NCBI GenBank assembly: GCA_030526455.1 | Contig: JAUNCU010000032.1 | Location: forward strand, 13,591 to 19,755 | DNA: 6,165 nucleotides | Reading direction: 5' to 3' | Origin: Bacteroidales bacterium | Lineage (GTDB): Bacteria > Bacteroidota > Bacteroidia > Bacteroidales > Muribaculaceae | Part shown: piece after piece, positions 1-6,107 of the stretch | Numbering within the stretch: the first letter of the stretch is position 1 | Layout of the letters: every line of letters begins with the position of its first letter | Notes under the pieces: generated by a model | What the model was told of the DNA's origin: nothing | The model's input: the letters and a program-made list of their open reading frames with translations, nothing else | Databases searched by the model: none | Translations under genes and position numbers: made by a program

Positions 1-1151
1 GGCAAGAAGTGATACAAATAGGTGGAGAGATAATCTGAGGTGTGCAGATAGCACTTAATGTGGGTGGAAACAGTGATCGACACATTCAGCAGCAGGAGAA
101 TGGCCAGCGGCAGATAGGCTTTTTTCTTCAGCAGATACACCATCAGGAAGGCGACGGCAATGACGAAGAACGGAAGCGTGAGTTCGCTGGGGCGCTTGAA
201 GTACTTGGCGGTGTTGAGCGCCAGCACAAAGAAGCATATGTAGAAATACGACAGCCTATACGTCATGCTGAAGAATCGGTTGCCCTTGAAAAACTCCTTC
301 ATCTTGGGATAGTAGAATATCAAGGCCAGATGCACGAGCATGATGCTGATGGTCATGAATCCGATGGGCGAACGATGGAAGGCGTAGTTGGCGTTGTGGT
401 TGAAGAGTTCCACATATTTCGAGTAGCCGAGCAGGTCGAGAATCTTGCTATTGGCATTGATGGTCCAAGAGAAGAGTTCGGGGAACTGGCCGAGTACGAA
501 GCAGACCACATAGCCCGAGAGCAACGCCCATTTCCACTTTATCTTGAGGCTGAAATTAGCCACAAAGAAGAGTGGAATCAGCAGCAGCGCCACCTTGTGG
601 ATGGTGACCAGGGCGAGTGATATGGCGAAGTACCAGAGATACTTGCGATTCTCGATGAGCAGCAGCATTGCCACAAACACACATTCCACCACGCCTTGGC
701 GAATGGAGTTCATCAGATGGATATAGAACATGCCCATCATCATGCAGATGCCCATCCACGGCAGGGTTTCGCGTTGCTTCCTTAGGCCTAGGTAAAGGAA
801 AAACACATTCACGAAGCCCAGGAAGCCGAAGAACACCGAGTAGTGGCATCCCAGTTTGGCAAAGATGGTTTCTATCAGGCGGAACCCCGGCTCAAAGTCG
901 GGGCGGTAGATGGTGCCGTGGGTCTGGTATTGCACATAGTCGCGGATGTAGCACTCGTGGTCCCAGCCCGTGTGGTAACGCAGGCCGGTGATGAGAGTGA
1001 ACAGGACGATGGAGGCAATGATTTCCCAACTGAGGAAGAATTCCTTTGCGGTGTGAGAGCCTACAGCATTGGTGAAACGCGCATTGTAATGCCATCCAAA
1101 ATAGAAAAGCATCACACCCACGAGAATGTAAACTGTAAGACTTAGCAACAT
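1..1151 (-). CDS. EpsG/Wzy-type polysaccharide polymerase, partial (C-terminal end off the left edge)
   Basis: I translated this frame from the ATG at 1151; it stays open for 383 codons to the window edge. The product is an integral membrane protein with many hydrophobic segments, for example residues 3-20, 43-57, 106-122, 132-146, 155-166, 172-183, 187-200, 207-222, 264-281, 301-312, 325-341 and 346-361. Two motifs fit the EpsG family: an early loop with LRYHTGWDHECYIRDY (57-72), matching the R..G.D...Y pattern, and NSIRQGV (148-154), matching NxxRQ; IHK follows at 184-186. Family members are inner-membrane proteins of about 350-400 aa thought to polymerise lipid-linked repeat units, so probably only a few residues are missing. 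The start lies 10 nt after the wecC stop, with purine-rich AGGGAAGG directly before the ATG, and the first hydrophobic segment begins at once. An O-antigen ligase-like role is the main alternative. Confidence 0.87.
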   Translation of the reverse strand, partial: MLLSLTVYILVGVMLFYFGWHYNARFTNAVGSHTAKEFFLSWEIIASIVLFTLITGLRYHTGWDHECYIRDYVQYQTHGTIYRPDFEPGFRLIETIFAKLGCHYSVFFGFLGFVNVFFLYLGLRKQRETLPWMGICMMMGMFYIHLMNSIRQGVVECVFVAMLLLIENRKYLWYFAISLALVTIHKVALLLIPLFFVANFSLKIKWKWALLSGYVVCFVLGQFPELFSWTINANSKILDLLGYSKYVELFNHNANYAFHRSPIGFMTISIMLVHLALIFYYPKMKEFFKGNRFFSMTYRLSYFYICFFVLALNTAKYFKRPSELTLPFFVIAVAFLMVYLLKKKAYLPLAILLLLNVSITVSTHIKCYLHTSDYLSTYLYHFL

Positions 1152-1161
1152 CCTTCCCTAC

Positions 1162-2367
1162 CTATTTCAAAACTCCACAGAAGTCGAGAATTTCTTTAGC
1201 GCCGTCTTTTGGCAAATTGAAGAATTCCTTGTGCGCTGTGAGATATACCACGATATCGGAAGCATCGAAGGCCTTTTCACAATCCTGGATGTCGAAGTCG
1301 GGATGGCTTTCGATGTTGGGCTCTACGACGTTGAAGTTCACTTCGGGCATCTCTGCCACCAGTTGCTTGGCGATCTTCTTTGCGGGAGATTCGCGCAAGT
1401 CGTCGATATTGGGCTTGAATGCGAGACCCATGAGCGCAACGCTGGGTTTCTGGCCGTGGTTGAGTTGGTAAGTGAGGATGGCGTTCTTCACGCGCTCCAC
1501 ACACCAGGATGATTTATAGTTGTTGATTTCACGCGCTTTGGCGATGATTTTCGCTTCTTCGGGGAATGCCGATGTGATGAAGTAAGGGTCGACGGCAATG
1601 CAGTGACCACCCACGCCGCAGCCTGGCTGAAGGATGTTCACGCGAGGGTGCTTGTTGGCGAGGTTGATGAGTTCCCACACGTTGATGCCCGCCTTTTCGC
1701 AGATGATGGATAGTTCGTTGGCGAAGGCGATTTGTGCGTCGCGGCTTGAGTTTTCCACGAGTTTGCACATTTCGGCGGTGCGGCAGTTGGTGGTGTGGAG
1801 CATGCCTTTCACAAATTGCGAGTAGAAATTCACAGCAGCGGCCGACGAAGCCTCGTCGATACCACCGATCACGCGGTCGTTGTGCACGAGTTCGTAGATC
1901 ACGTTGCCGGGGAGCACGCGCTCGGGGCAGTAAGCGATGTGGATTTTGCCTTGCAACTCGGGGCGCTCGGCGAAGATGATTTCTGCCATCTTTTCAGTAG
2001 TGCCCACGGGCGAGGTGGATTCGATGATGTAGAGGTCGCCTTCCTTGAGCAGTGGGAGCACCATGCGAGTGGCCGATTCCACATAAGATATATCAGGCTC
2101 GTGGTTGGCCTTGAAAGGAGTGGGCACAACCATGAGGTAGACGTCGCTCTCCTGGGGTGTGGTGTATGCAGTGAGTGCGCCAGAATTCACGGCTTCCTTC
2201 AGCAGGTCGCCCAATCCTGGCTCCACGATGTGGAGCAAACCCTTATTCGTTTTTTCAACCACCGATGGGTTGATGTCCACGCCGCACACTTTCACACCGT
2301 GCTGCGAGGCTATAATCGCTGTGGGAAGGCCAATGTAGCCGAGTCCCATGAAACATGCTTTAATCAT
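1162..2367 (-). CDS. wecC: UDP-N-acetyl-D-mannosamine dehydrogenase (WecC)
   Basis: This 401-aa cytoplasmic enzyme would oxidise UDP-ManNAc to UDP-ManNAcA with two NAD+, giving a uronic acid donor for the polysaccharide. Visible signs: an N-terminal Rossmann motif GLGYIGLP (8-15) followed by GVDIN (29-33); HIVEPGL (46-52); VPTPFKANHEPD (81-92); ESTSPVGTTEKM (116-127); YCPERVLPG (146-154); the helix EMCKLVEN with the expected catalytic Lys202; HPRVNILQPG (240-249); the catalytic cysteine Cys256 in GGHCIAVDP; and LAFKPNIDDLRESPA (315-329). From memory, these motifs match E. coli WecC better than UDP-glucose dehydrogenases, especially HEPD and PRVNILQPG. Length is normal (E. coli about 420). The start sits immediately before the first beta strand, 27 nt after the kinase stop, with no clear Shine-Dalgarno site. 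The partner UDP-GlcNAc 2-epimerase (WecB) is not in the window. A sister dehydrogenase acting on another UDP-HexNAc is the main alternative. Confidence 0.93.
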   Translation of the reverse strand: MIKACFMGLGYIGLPTAIIASQHGVKVCGVDINPSVVEKTNKGLLHIVEPGLGDLLKEAVNSGALTAYTTPQESDVYLMVVPTPFKANHEPDISYVESATRMVLPLLKEGDLYIIESTSPVGTTEKMAEIIFAERPELQGKIHIAYCPERVLPGNVIYELVHNDRVIGGIDEASSAAAVNFYSQFVKGMLHTTNCRTAEMCKLVENSSRDAQIAFANELSIICEKAGINVWELINLANKHPRVNILQPGCGVGGHCIAVDPYFITSAFPEEAKIIAKAREINNYKSSWCVERVKNAILTYQLNHGQKPSVALMGLAFKPNIDDLRESPAKKIAKQLVAEMPEVNFNVVEPNIESHPDFDIQDCEKAFDASDIVVYLTAHKEFFNLPKDGAKEILDFCGVLK

Positions 2368-2394
2368 TAGTCTTTTTGTAGATGTGTTAATTTT

Positions 2395-4779
2395 TTATTT
2401 ACCATACCCATAGCCGTAGCCATATCCGTAATTGTAGCCATAGGTCGACGAACTTGTGTCGATACCATTGAGAATCAATACCATATTCTTGTAGCGCTTC
2501 TCCACGTAGAACTTCTCGATGTTAGGCAAGATGCTCTTGTCGAGGTGGCCCGAACGAATCACAAACACGGTCATGTCGATGAGGTTGTTGAGAATCGAGG
2601 CGTCGGCTACGATTTCCAATGGTGGACAGTCGATGAATATGTAATCATATTTGTCTTGAACGCTGTCGAGCAGGTGCTCCAAGCGTTCGCTGAAGAGAAT
2701 TTCGGTGGGGTTGGGAGGAATGGTACCCACGGGAATCACGTCGAGGTTGGGGTGACTCTTGCCGCGCACGATGATGTTCTCGAAGTCGTCGATATTCTCG
2801 GAGAGGTAGTTGGAGATACCGATCGTGGGCGAATTGATAAAGGTAGAGAGCGACGCCTTACGCAAGTCGAGGTCGATGACGAGGATGCGCTTGCCCTTGA
2901 TGGCAAATGAAGTGGCCAAGTTCATGGAAATGAAAGTCTTGCCCGAACCCGCATTCGACGAGGTGAACATGATGCGCTTGTTTTTGCCATCCTTGCCGGT
3001 GACGAACTCGAGGTTGGTGCGCAGCACGCGGAAGGCTTCGTTGATGGCGTTGTTGTTCTTTTCCTGAACCACGATGGTGCGCACATCCTTATGCTTGAAG
3101 AAGAGGCCGAGGATGCCGCCGCGCTTCTTGTAGGAGAGCGGAAGTTCGCCGAGGAATGGCAGCGAGAGGCTCTCGATGTCCTTGCGGAAGCGGATGGTGG
3201 TGTCCACGTTGCAGATGATAAAGATGATGAGCATGGGGATGAGCAGTGAAATCACAAATGCGATGATGCCCAGGTTCTTTTTCAGTGGCTTGGTGGGGAA
3301 TTTGCTACCTGCGGGAGGATTCAGCATCTTGGTGTTGTAGGCGGTGAAGGCCTTCGAGAGTTGGTTTTCTTCGCGCTTCTGGAGCAAGAACACATAGAGT
3401 TGCTCCTTCACCTTCTGCTGGCGCTCTACACTGAGGAGGTATTTTTCCTGATTAGGATTGGATGCGATTTTCGATTTTGTTTCAGCCTCGCTCGAACTGA
3501 GGGTGCCGATGTGGTCGGAGAGTGTGGCGATCACGTTCTCCACCGAAGCGTTGATGGCTTGCTTGGTGGCGGCGAGCGACTTGTCGAGGTCTTGAACGAG
3601 CGGATTCGATTCGCTACTGTTGGCCACCAGGTTGTTACGCTGGAGCACCATTTCGTTGTAGTTGGCGATTTGTTGCGAGATGGCGGTGTTGTTGATGCCG
3701 GAGTTCACGGGGAGCACCTTGTATTGGTGTCCGTCGTTGAGTTGGTTCTTTACATATTTTGCCATGAACAGTTGGTTGTTCAACTCAAGGAGTTGTGCAC
3801 CAGTGCTTTCCACCTTGTTCATGTAGATGCCAGAGGCCTGTTGGAGATTAGGGATGAGGTGCTCACTCTTGAATGAGGAGATGTCCTGGTCCACGATGCC
3901 GAGTTCCGACTCAATGAGGCGCAACTCTTCGTCGATGAATTGCGAAGTGCTGGTGGCCTGCTGGTTGATGTCTTCCACCCATTTCTTGTTGTAGACTTCG
4001 AAGAGTGTGTTGAGCACGTCTTCAGCGCGTTCGGGCGACTCGTCGTCGAGGGTGAGGTCGACCACCGAGGCACGTTCCTGGTTGAGGTCTACATTCAGGC
4101 GGAGGCAATATTTGTTGGCACAGTCGGCTACGCTGGTCTTAGTCACATGGATAGGCAGGTCGTATTTACCCACGAAAGCCTTGGTGGGCGTAACGATCAC
4201 CTTGCCGATAGGTGTCTGGATGGGAGTGCCGAGTTTGCCTGTCACCACCTTGCCTTGGCTGTCCTTGGCTTGCGATGATGAGAATTCTGAGAGTTCGATG
4301 CTGTTGCCGTTGATTTTCACCGTCAGGCGTGCGCTCTGGTCGGGCGCCACGTCGGGCAACACCACATTCACGGGAAGGTCCTTGCCGTAGATCACCTGGG
4401 TGTGGAAACCGCCGTCCACCGTGTAGTTCATGTCGAGGTGGAGTGCCTGCACCACTTCGCGCATGTAGGTGGTCGACTTGAGGGTGATCATCTCGTTCTG
4501 GATATTGGTGCGAGATTTACCCAGGGCCATATCGGAGAACGCGCCAAACTCCTTCGAGAGGGAGTTGGCGGCATCGTCGTCTTTGATGAGAATGGATGCT
4601 TTACGGGTGTAGGTGGGCGTGGTGGTCATCACGTAGAACACCGCAATGGCGCCTACCACGAAGAAAGAAATCAGGAACCAGTGCCATTTGTTGACACACA
4701 TGTAGAACCATTCCTGCAGTTTCGCGAAATCCTCATTCTTAGAGTTTTCGGTGTTGGGATACGTCTTGTTCTGTTCCAT
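2395..4779 (-). CDS. Wzc-like polysaccharide chain-length regulator with BY-kinase (tyrosine autokinase) domain
   Basis: This 794-aa inner-membrane protein joins a Wzz-type chain-length domain to a bacterial tyrosine kinase, as in E. coli Wzc. In order: a short cytoplasmic N-terminus; membrane segment 1 (about 33-51); a large periplasmic region with helical, coiled-coil-like stretches (about 281-480) ending in a proline-rich GNVR-type segment (PPAGSKFPTKP, 488-498); membrane segment 2 (about 503-522); then the kinase. The kinase has EX2RX2R (Glu581, Arg584, Arg587), Walker A SSNAGSGKT with Lys614, Walker A' ILVIDLDLRK (632-641) and Walker B YIFIDCPP with Asp717. It ends in seven alternating tyrosines (780-792), the expected autophosphorylation cluster. 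I chose the ATG at 4779 because it forms TAATG with the upstream stop. A start at 4836 would add 19 residues and overlap the upstream gene by 58 nt. Phosphorylation cycling is known to control assembly in relatives; its role here is inferred. Confidence 0.94.
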   Translation of the reverse strand: MEQNKTYPNTENSKNEDFAKLQEWFYMCVNKWHWFLISFFVVGAIAVFYVMTTTPTYTRKASILIKDDDAANSLSKEFGAFSDMALGKSRTNIQNEMITLKSTTYMREVVQALHLDMNYTVDGGFHTQVIYGKDLPVNVVLPDVAPDQSARLTVKINGNSIELSEFSSSQAKDSQGKVVTGKLGTPIQTPIGKVIVTPTKAFVGKYDLPIHVTKTSVADCANKYCLRLNVDLNQERASVVDLTLDDESPERAEDVLNTLFEVYNKKWVEDINQQATSTSQFIDEELRLIESELGIVDQDISSFKSEHLIPNLQQASGIYMNKVESTGAQLLELNNQLFMAKYVKNQLNDGHQYKVLPVNSGINNTAISQQIANYNEMVLQRNNLVANSSESNPLVQDLDKSLAATKQAINASVENVIATLSDHIGTLSSSEAETKSKIASNPNQEKYLLSVERQQKVKEQLYVFLLQKREENQLSKAFTAYNTKMLNPPAGSKFPTKPLKKNLGIIAFVISLLIPMLIIFIICNVDTTIRFRKDIESLSLPFLGELPLSYKKRGGILGLFFKHKDVRTIVVQEKNNNAINEAFRVLRTNLEFVTGKDGKNKRIMFTSSNAGSGKTFISMNLATSFAIKGKRILVIDLDLRKASLSTFINSPTIGISNYLSENIDDFENIIVRGKSHPNLDVIPVGTIPPNPTEILFSERLEHLLDSVQDKYDYIFIDCPPLEIVADASILNNLIDMTVFVIRSGHLDKSILPNIEKFYVEKRYKNMVLILNGIDTSSSTYGYNYGYGYGYGYGK
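2401..2442 (-). repeat. Tyr-Gly repeat tail of the kinase gene (7 x TAY-GGN-like hexamers)
   Basis: The last codons of the kinase gene alternate tyrosine with glycine (one Asn), giving Y-G-Y-N-Y-G-Y-G-Y-G-Y-G-Y-G before the final Lys. The DNA is a degenerate hexamer repeat in which Tyr codons switch between TAT and TAC and Gly codons vary between GGC, GGA, GGG and GGT. In BY-kinases a C-terminal tyrosine cluster is the autophosphorylation site. The mixed codons suggest the peptide pattern is kept by selection and is not a fresh copy expansion. Confidence 0.85.
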
Positions 4780-5576
4780 TATTTCTTGAAGATTAGCACG
4801 CTGATGGTGGTTAAGAGAGATGCTGCTGAAATCCACAGCGATGGGTTGCTGAAGGAGATACCCAATTCGGTTGCTTCCTTGGCGCGGCGAGCGTTGGGCT
4901 CAACGTACACCATGTCGTTTTGCTGAAGATAGAATGCGGGAGAAGAATATAACTGCTCTGCATTGGCGAGGTCGATGCGATACACGTTCTGCACATCACC
5001 TTCCTTGCGCATCACCAGCACATTGTCGCGGCGGCCGTAGATGGTCAAGTCGCCCGCCTGGCTGAGTGCGTCGAGGATGGTCACCTTGTCGTGGTCGATC
5101 ACGAAGCGGCCGGGGTTCTTCACTTCGCCCGTCACAGAGAAGTACATGTCGCGGAAGTCGACAGTCACGGTGGGGTCTTTGAGTTTCTCGTTGTCGATGA
5201 GTTGCTTCTTCACCAGTTCAGCCACCTGGCTGCGAGTGAGGCCCTTCACCTTGAGTTTGCCCAGGTAAGGGAAATCGATTTCGCCGCGTTCGTCCACCGT
5301 GTAACTTGCGATGGATGAAGTGGATAGGTTGTTGGTAGAATTAGTGGAACGATAGTGGCCCACCACTTGCAGATTGTAAAGATATGCCAAATTAGGGTCT
5401 TTGCTGCTCACCAATATCGAGAGGCGATCGCCGGGCTGCAATTTGATGATATTCTCTTCCATGAGTTGCTTGCGGTCGCCGTCCTTAAGGTCTTGGAAAT
5501 AGCCCAATTGAGGCGCCTTGCAACTTGTGATCATCATGCCAAGGGCACACAGACACAATAAGTTTTTTATTTTCAT
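4779..5576 (-). CDS. Wza-like polysaccharide export outer-membrane lipoprotein
   Basis: This 265-aa protein is the outer-membrane export component of the operon. It opens with a lipoprotein signal peptide: Lys-rich start, hydrophobic core, and lipobox ITSC with the acylated cysteine at Cys19. Residues about 44-140 form a polysaccharide export domain, with LQPGDRLSI (46-54), a SYTVDERGEIDFPYLGKLKV stretch (91-110) and DPTVTVDF (134-141). An SLBB-type beta-grasp follows (about 145-205), with VTGEVKNPGRF (148-158) and ILDALSQAGDLT (167-178). The C-terminus is hydrophobic (about 246-263) and ends in Lys-Lys. It is clearly shorter than E. coli Wza (about 379 aa), so it has fewer periplasmic ring domains; short forms seem normal in Bacteroidetes. 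The ATG at 5576 is preceded by an A-rich stretch, typical of this phylum, and gives a proper signal peptide. Its stop overlaps the kinase start by one base, suggesting coupled translation. Confidence 0.93.
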   Translation of the reverse strand: MKIKNLLCLCALGMMITSCKAPQLGYFQDLKDGDRKQLMEENIIKLQPGDRLSILVSSKDPNLAYLYNLQVVGHYRSTNSTNNLSTSSIASYTVDERGEIDFPYLGKLKVKGLTRSQVAELVKKQLIDNEKLKDPTVTVDFRDMYFSVTGEVKNPGRFVIDHDKVTILDALSQAGDLTIYGRRDNVLVMRKEGDVQNVYRIDLANAEQLYSSPAFYLQQNDMVYVEPNARRAKEATELGISFSNPSLWISAASLLTTISVLIFKK

Positions 5577-5808
5577 TGTTTAAGTTGGTTTATCAATATT
5601 TTCATTTACGGCACCCAAGCGGGTTGAGAACCGCGTTCCATATCATAAAATACGGCTGCAATATTTTGCGCTCCTAGATAAATAACGAAGAATTGCGTAA
5701 AATATTATGCAGCAAATTATTATATTCATCCGAAAGAATCTGCCGATAGCAAAATGAACTTCCACGCAAAGCCGTCGCTTCCAAAAAGCGCACAATAACC
5801 GTATTTAA
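5577..5808 (-). promoter_or_regulatory. Long untranslated leader of the operon, structured, function unknown
   Basis: Between the predicted transcription start and the first gene lie about 230 nt without a gene of convincing size. On the minus strand it holds, in order: a small perfect hairpin (CGCTT / AAGCG, 5776-5790); a large imperfect hairpin (5655-5713, listed separately); a G+C-rich patch around 5613-5635 that can fold in two competing ways (GCGG/CCGC or ACCC/GGGT); and an A-rich stretch before the ATG. Three tiny ATG-started ORFs run through it (5729-5643, 5646-5602, 5605-5573), each overlapping the next, and the last overlapping the first gene, in an ATGA arrangement. Such leaders in Bacteroides capsule operons are targets of UpxY-type antiterminators, but I recognise no such site, and no upxY or upxZ gene lies in the window. 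That the leader is regulatory is inference. Confidence 0.45.
5655..5713 (-). repeat. Imperfect inverted repeat / hairpin in the operon leader
   Basis: The arms are 5655-5671 and 5695-5713. GCTGCA pairs with TGCAGC, ATATTTT pairs with AAAATAT, and GCG pairs with CGC. That makes 16 pairs interrupted by a 2-nt bulge (5706-5707) and one mismatch, with a 23-nt loop (5672-5694). In the leader RNA this would be the strongest fold I can find by eye. It lacks the GC-rich stem and following U-run of an intrinsic terminator. A DNA-binding site for a regulator is an equally possible reading. Confidence 0.55.
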
Positions 5809-5813
5809 GACAA

Positions 5814-5845
5814 CAAAGTTAAACAAAAAAAGTGACTTCAGCAAA
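5814..5845 (-). promoter_or_regulatory. Bacteroidetes-type promoter for the polysaccharide operon
   Basis: Read on the minus strand, TTTG (5845-5842) is followed after exactly 20 bp by TAACTTTG (5821-5814). This matches the known Bacteroidetes primary sigma factor consensus, TTTG then about 19-21 bp then TAnnTTTG. It points at the first gene of the operon. The transcription start would be near 5806-5810, giving a leader of about 230 nt. The upstream TTTG is itself part of a second TAnnTTTG-like match (TAAATTTG, 5849-5842), but I see no TTTG at the right distance for that one. The start site is not shown by the sequence alone. Confidence 0.72.
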
Positions 5846-6060
5846 TTTACTGAAAACCGAATTTTTTACCCATTTTCCCGAAATATTGACGAAAGCAGGA
5901 AAACACCCAAGCCAAGCAGAAAGATGACAGCCAACGAAAAGACAAAAAGAAGACAAAACATAACCCAGGAATAAAGAGAAAGCGAAGTGCAAAAAATCAT
6001 AAAAAAACAGACGCCACAACCCGCCCCAAAACAAGCAACAAAAACACGCCATCACACTGT
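5846..6060. other. Intergenic A-rich, T-poor stretch, no gene seen
   Basis: Upstream of the promoter the plus strand is strongly biased to A and C with few T, especially about 5885-6058. A minus-strand open frame of 78 codons (6055-5819) covers it, but its product is just Phe, Leu, Cys and Trp from T-rich codons and it overlaps the promoter. A plus-strand open frame (5750-5974) is Lys/Asn/Thr/Arg-rich, has no ATG near its start and crosses the promoter. I regard both as by-products of the base bias. The stretch next to the promoter could hold upstream activator sites, but I recognise none. Confidence 0.5.
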
Positions 6061-6076
6061 AAAATTGGCTAAAGGG

Positions 6077-6107
6077 GACAGTCCTAGGCTGTCAAGTTTG
6101 TTTTTTT
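6077..6107 (+). terminator. Short palindrome plus T-run: weak terminator or part of a dispersed repeat
   Basis: GACAG (6077-6081) and CTGTC (6089-6093) flank a CCTAGG core, making a nearly perfect DNA palindrome with one extra T. A T-rich run follows (6097-6107, seven T at its end). Read rightward this resembles a factor-independent terminator, but the stem is only 5 bp and no plus-strand gene precedes it. A preceding GGGG, the CCTAGG core and the palindrome also recall REP-like or transposon-end sequences. To the right (6108-6165) I see only a near direct repeat (AGGATG at 6135 and 6146) and no supportable gene before the window ends. Confidence 0.3.

Noticed and set aside
42..620. Plus-strand ORF of 192 codons antisense to the polymerase gene
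   Set aside because: It is rich in His, Gln and Glu, a typical antisense shadow of a membrane-protein gene. The minus frame shows clear EpsG motifs.
1795..2370. Plus-strand ORF of 191 codons antisense to wecC
   Set aside because: The opposite strand encodes an unmistakable dehydrogenase with all motifs. The antisense product is His/Val-rich with no domain.
2368..2394. Possible terminator or promoter between the kinase gene and wecC
   Set aside because: The 27-nt gap is A/T-rich but has no inverted repeat and no TTTG/TAnnTTTG pair on the minus strand. It is best read as an operon spacer.
3361..3876. Plus-strand ORF of 171 codons antisense to the kinase gene (also 4402-4926 and 3940-4278)
   Set aside because: These arise from the codon bias of the minus-strand gene. 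They have no ribosome binding site, no promoter and no recognisable product.
5661..5668. Possible plus-strand TAnnTTTG promoter element (ATATTTTG)
   Set aside because: It is one T short of the consensus, has no TTTG at the right distance and has no plus-strand gene downstream.
5750..5974. Plus-strand open frame of about 74 codons, Lys/Thr/Asn/Arg-rich
   Set aside because: There is no ATG, GTG or TTG near the start; the only ATG leaves 16 residues. It crosses the promoter antisense, and its composition follows the A-rich bias.
5819..6055. Minus-strand ORF of 78 codons starting Met-Met-Ala-Cys-Phe
   Set aside because: It is dominated by Phe, Leu, Cys and Trp, as expected from T-rich DNA, and it runs through the predicted promoter. 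It has no recognisable domain.
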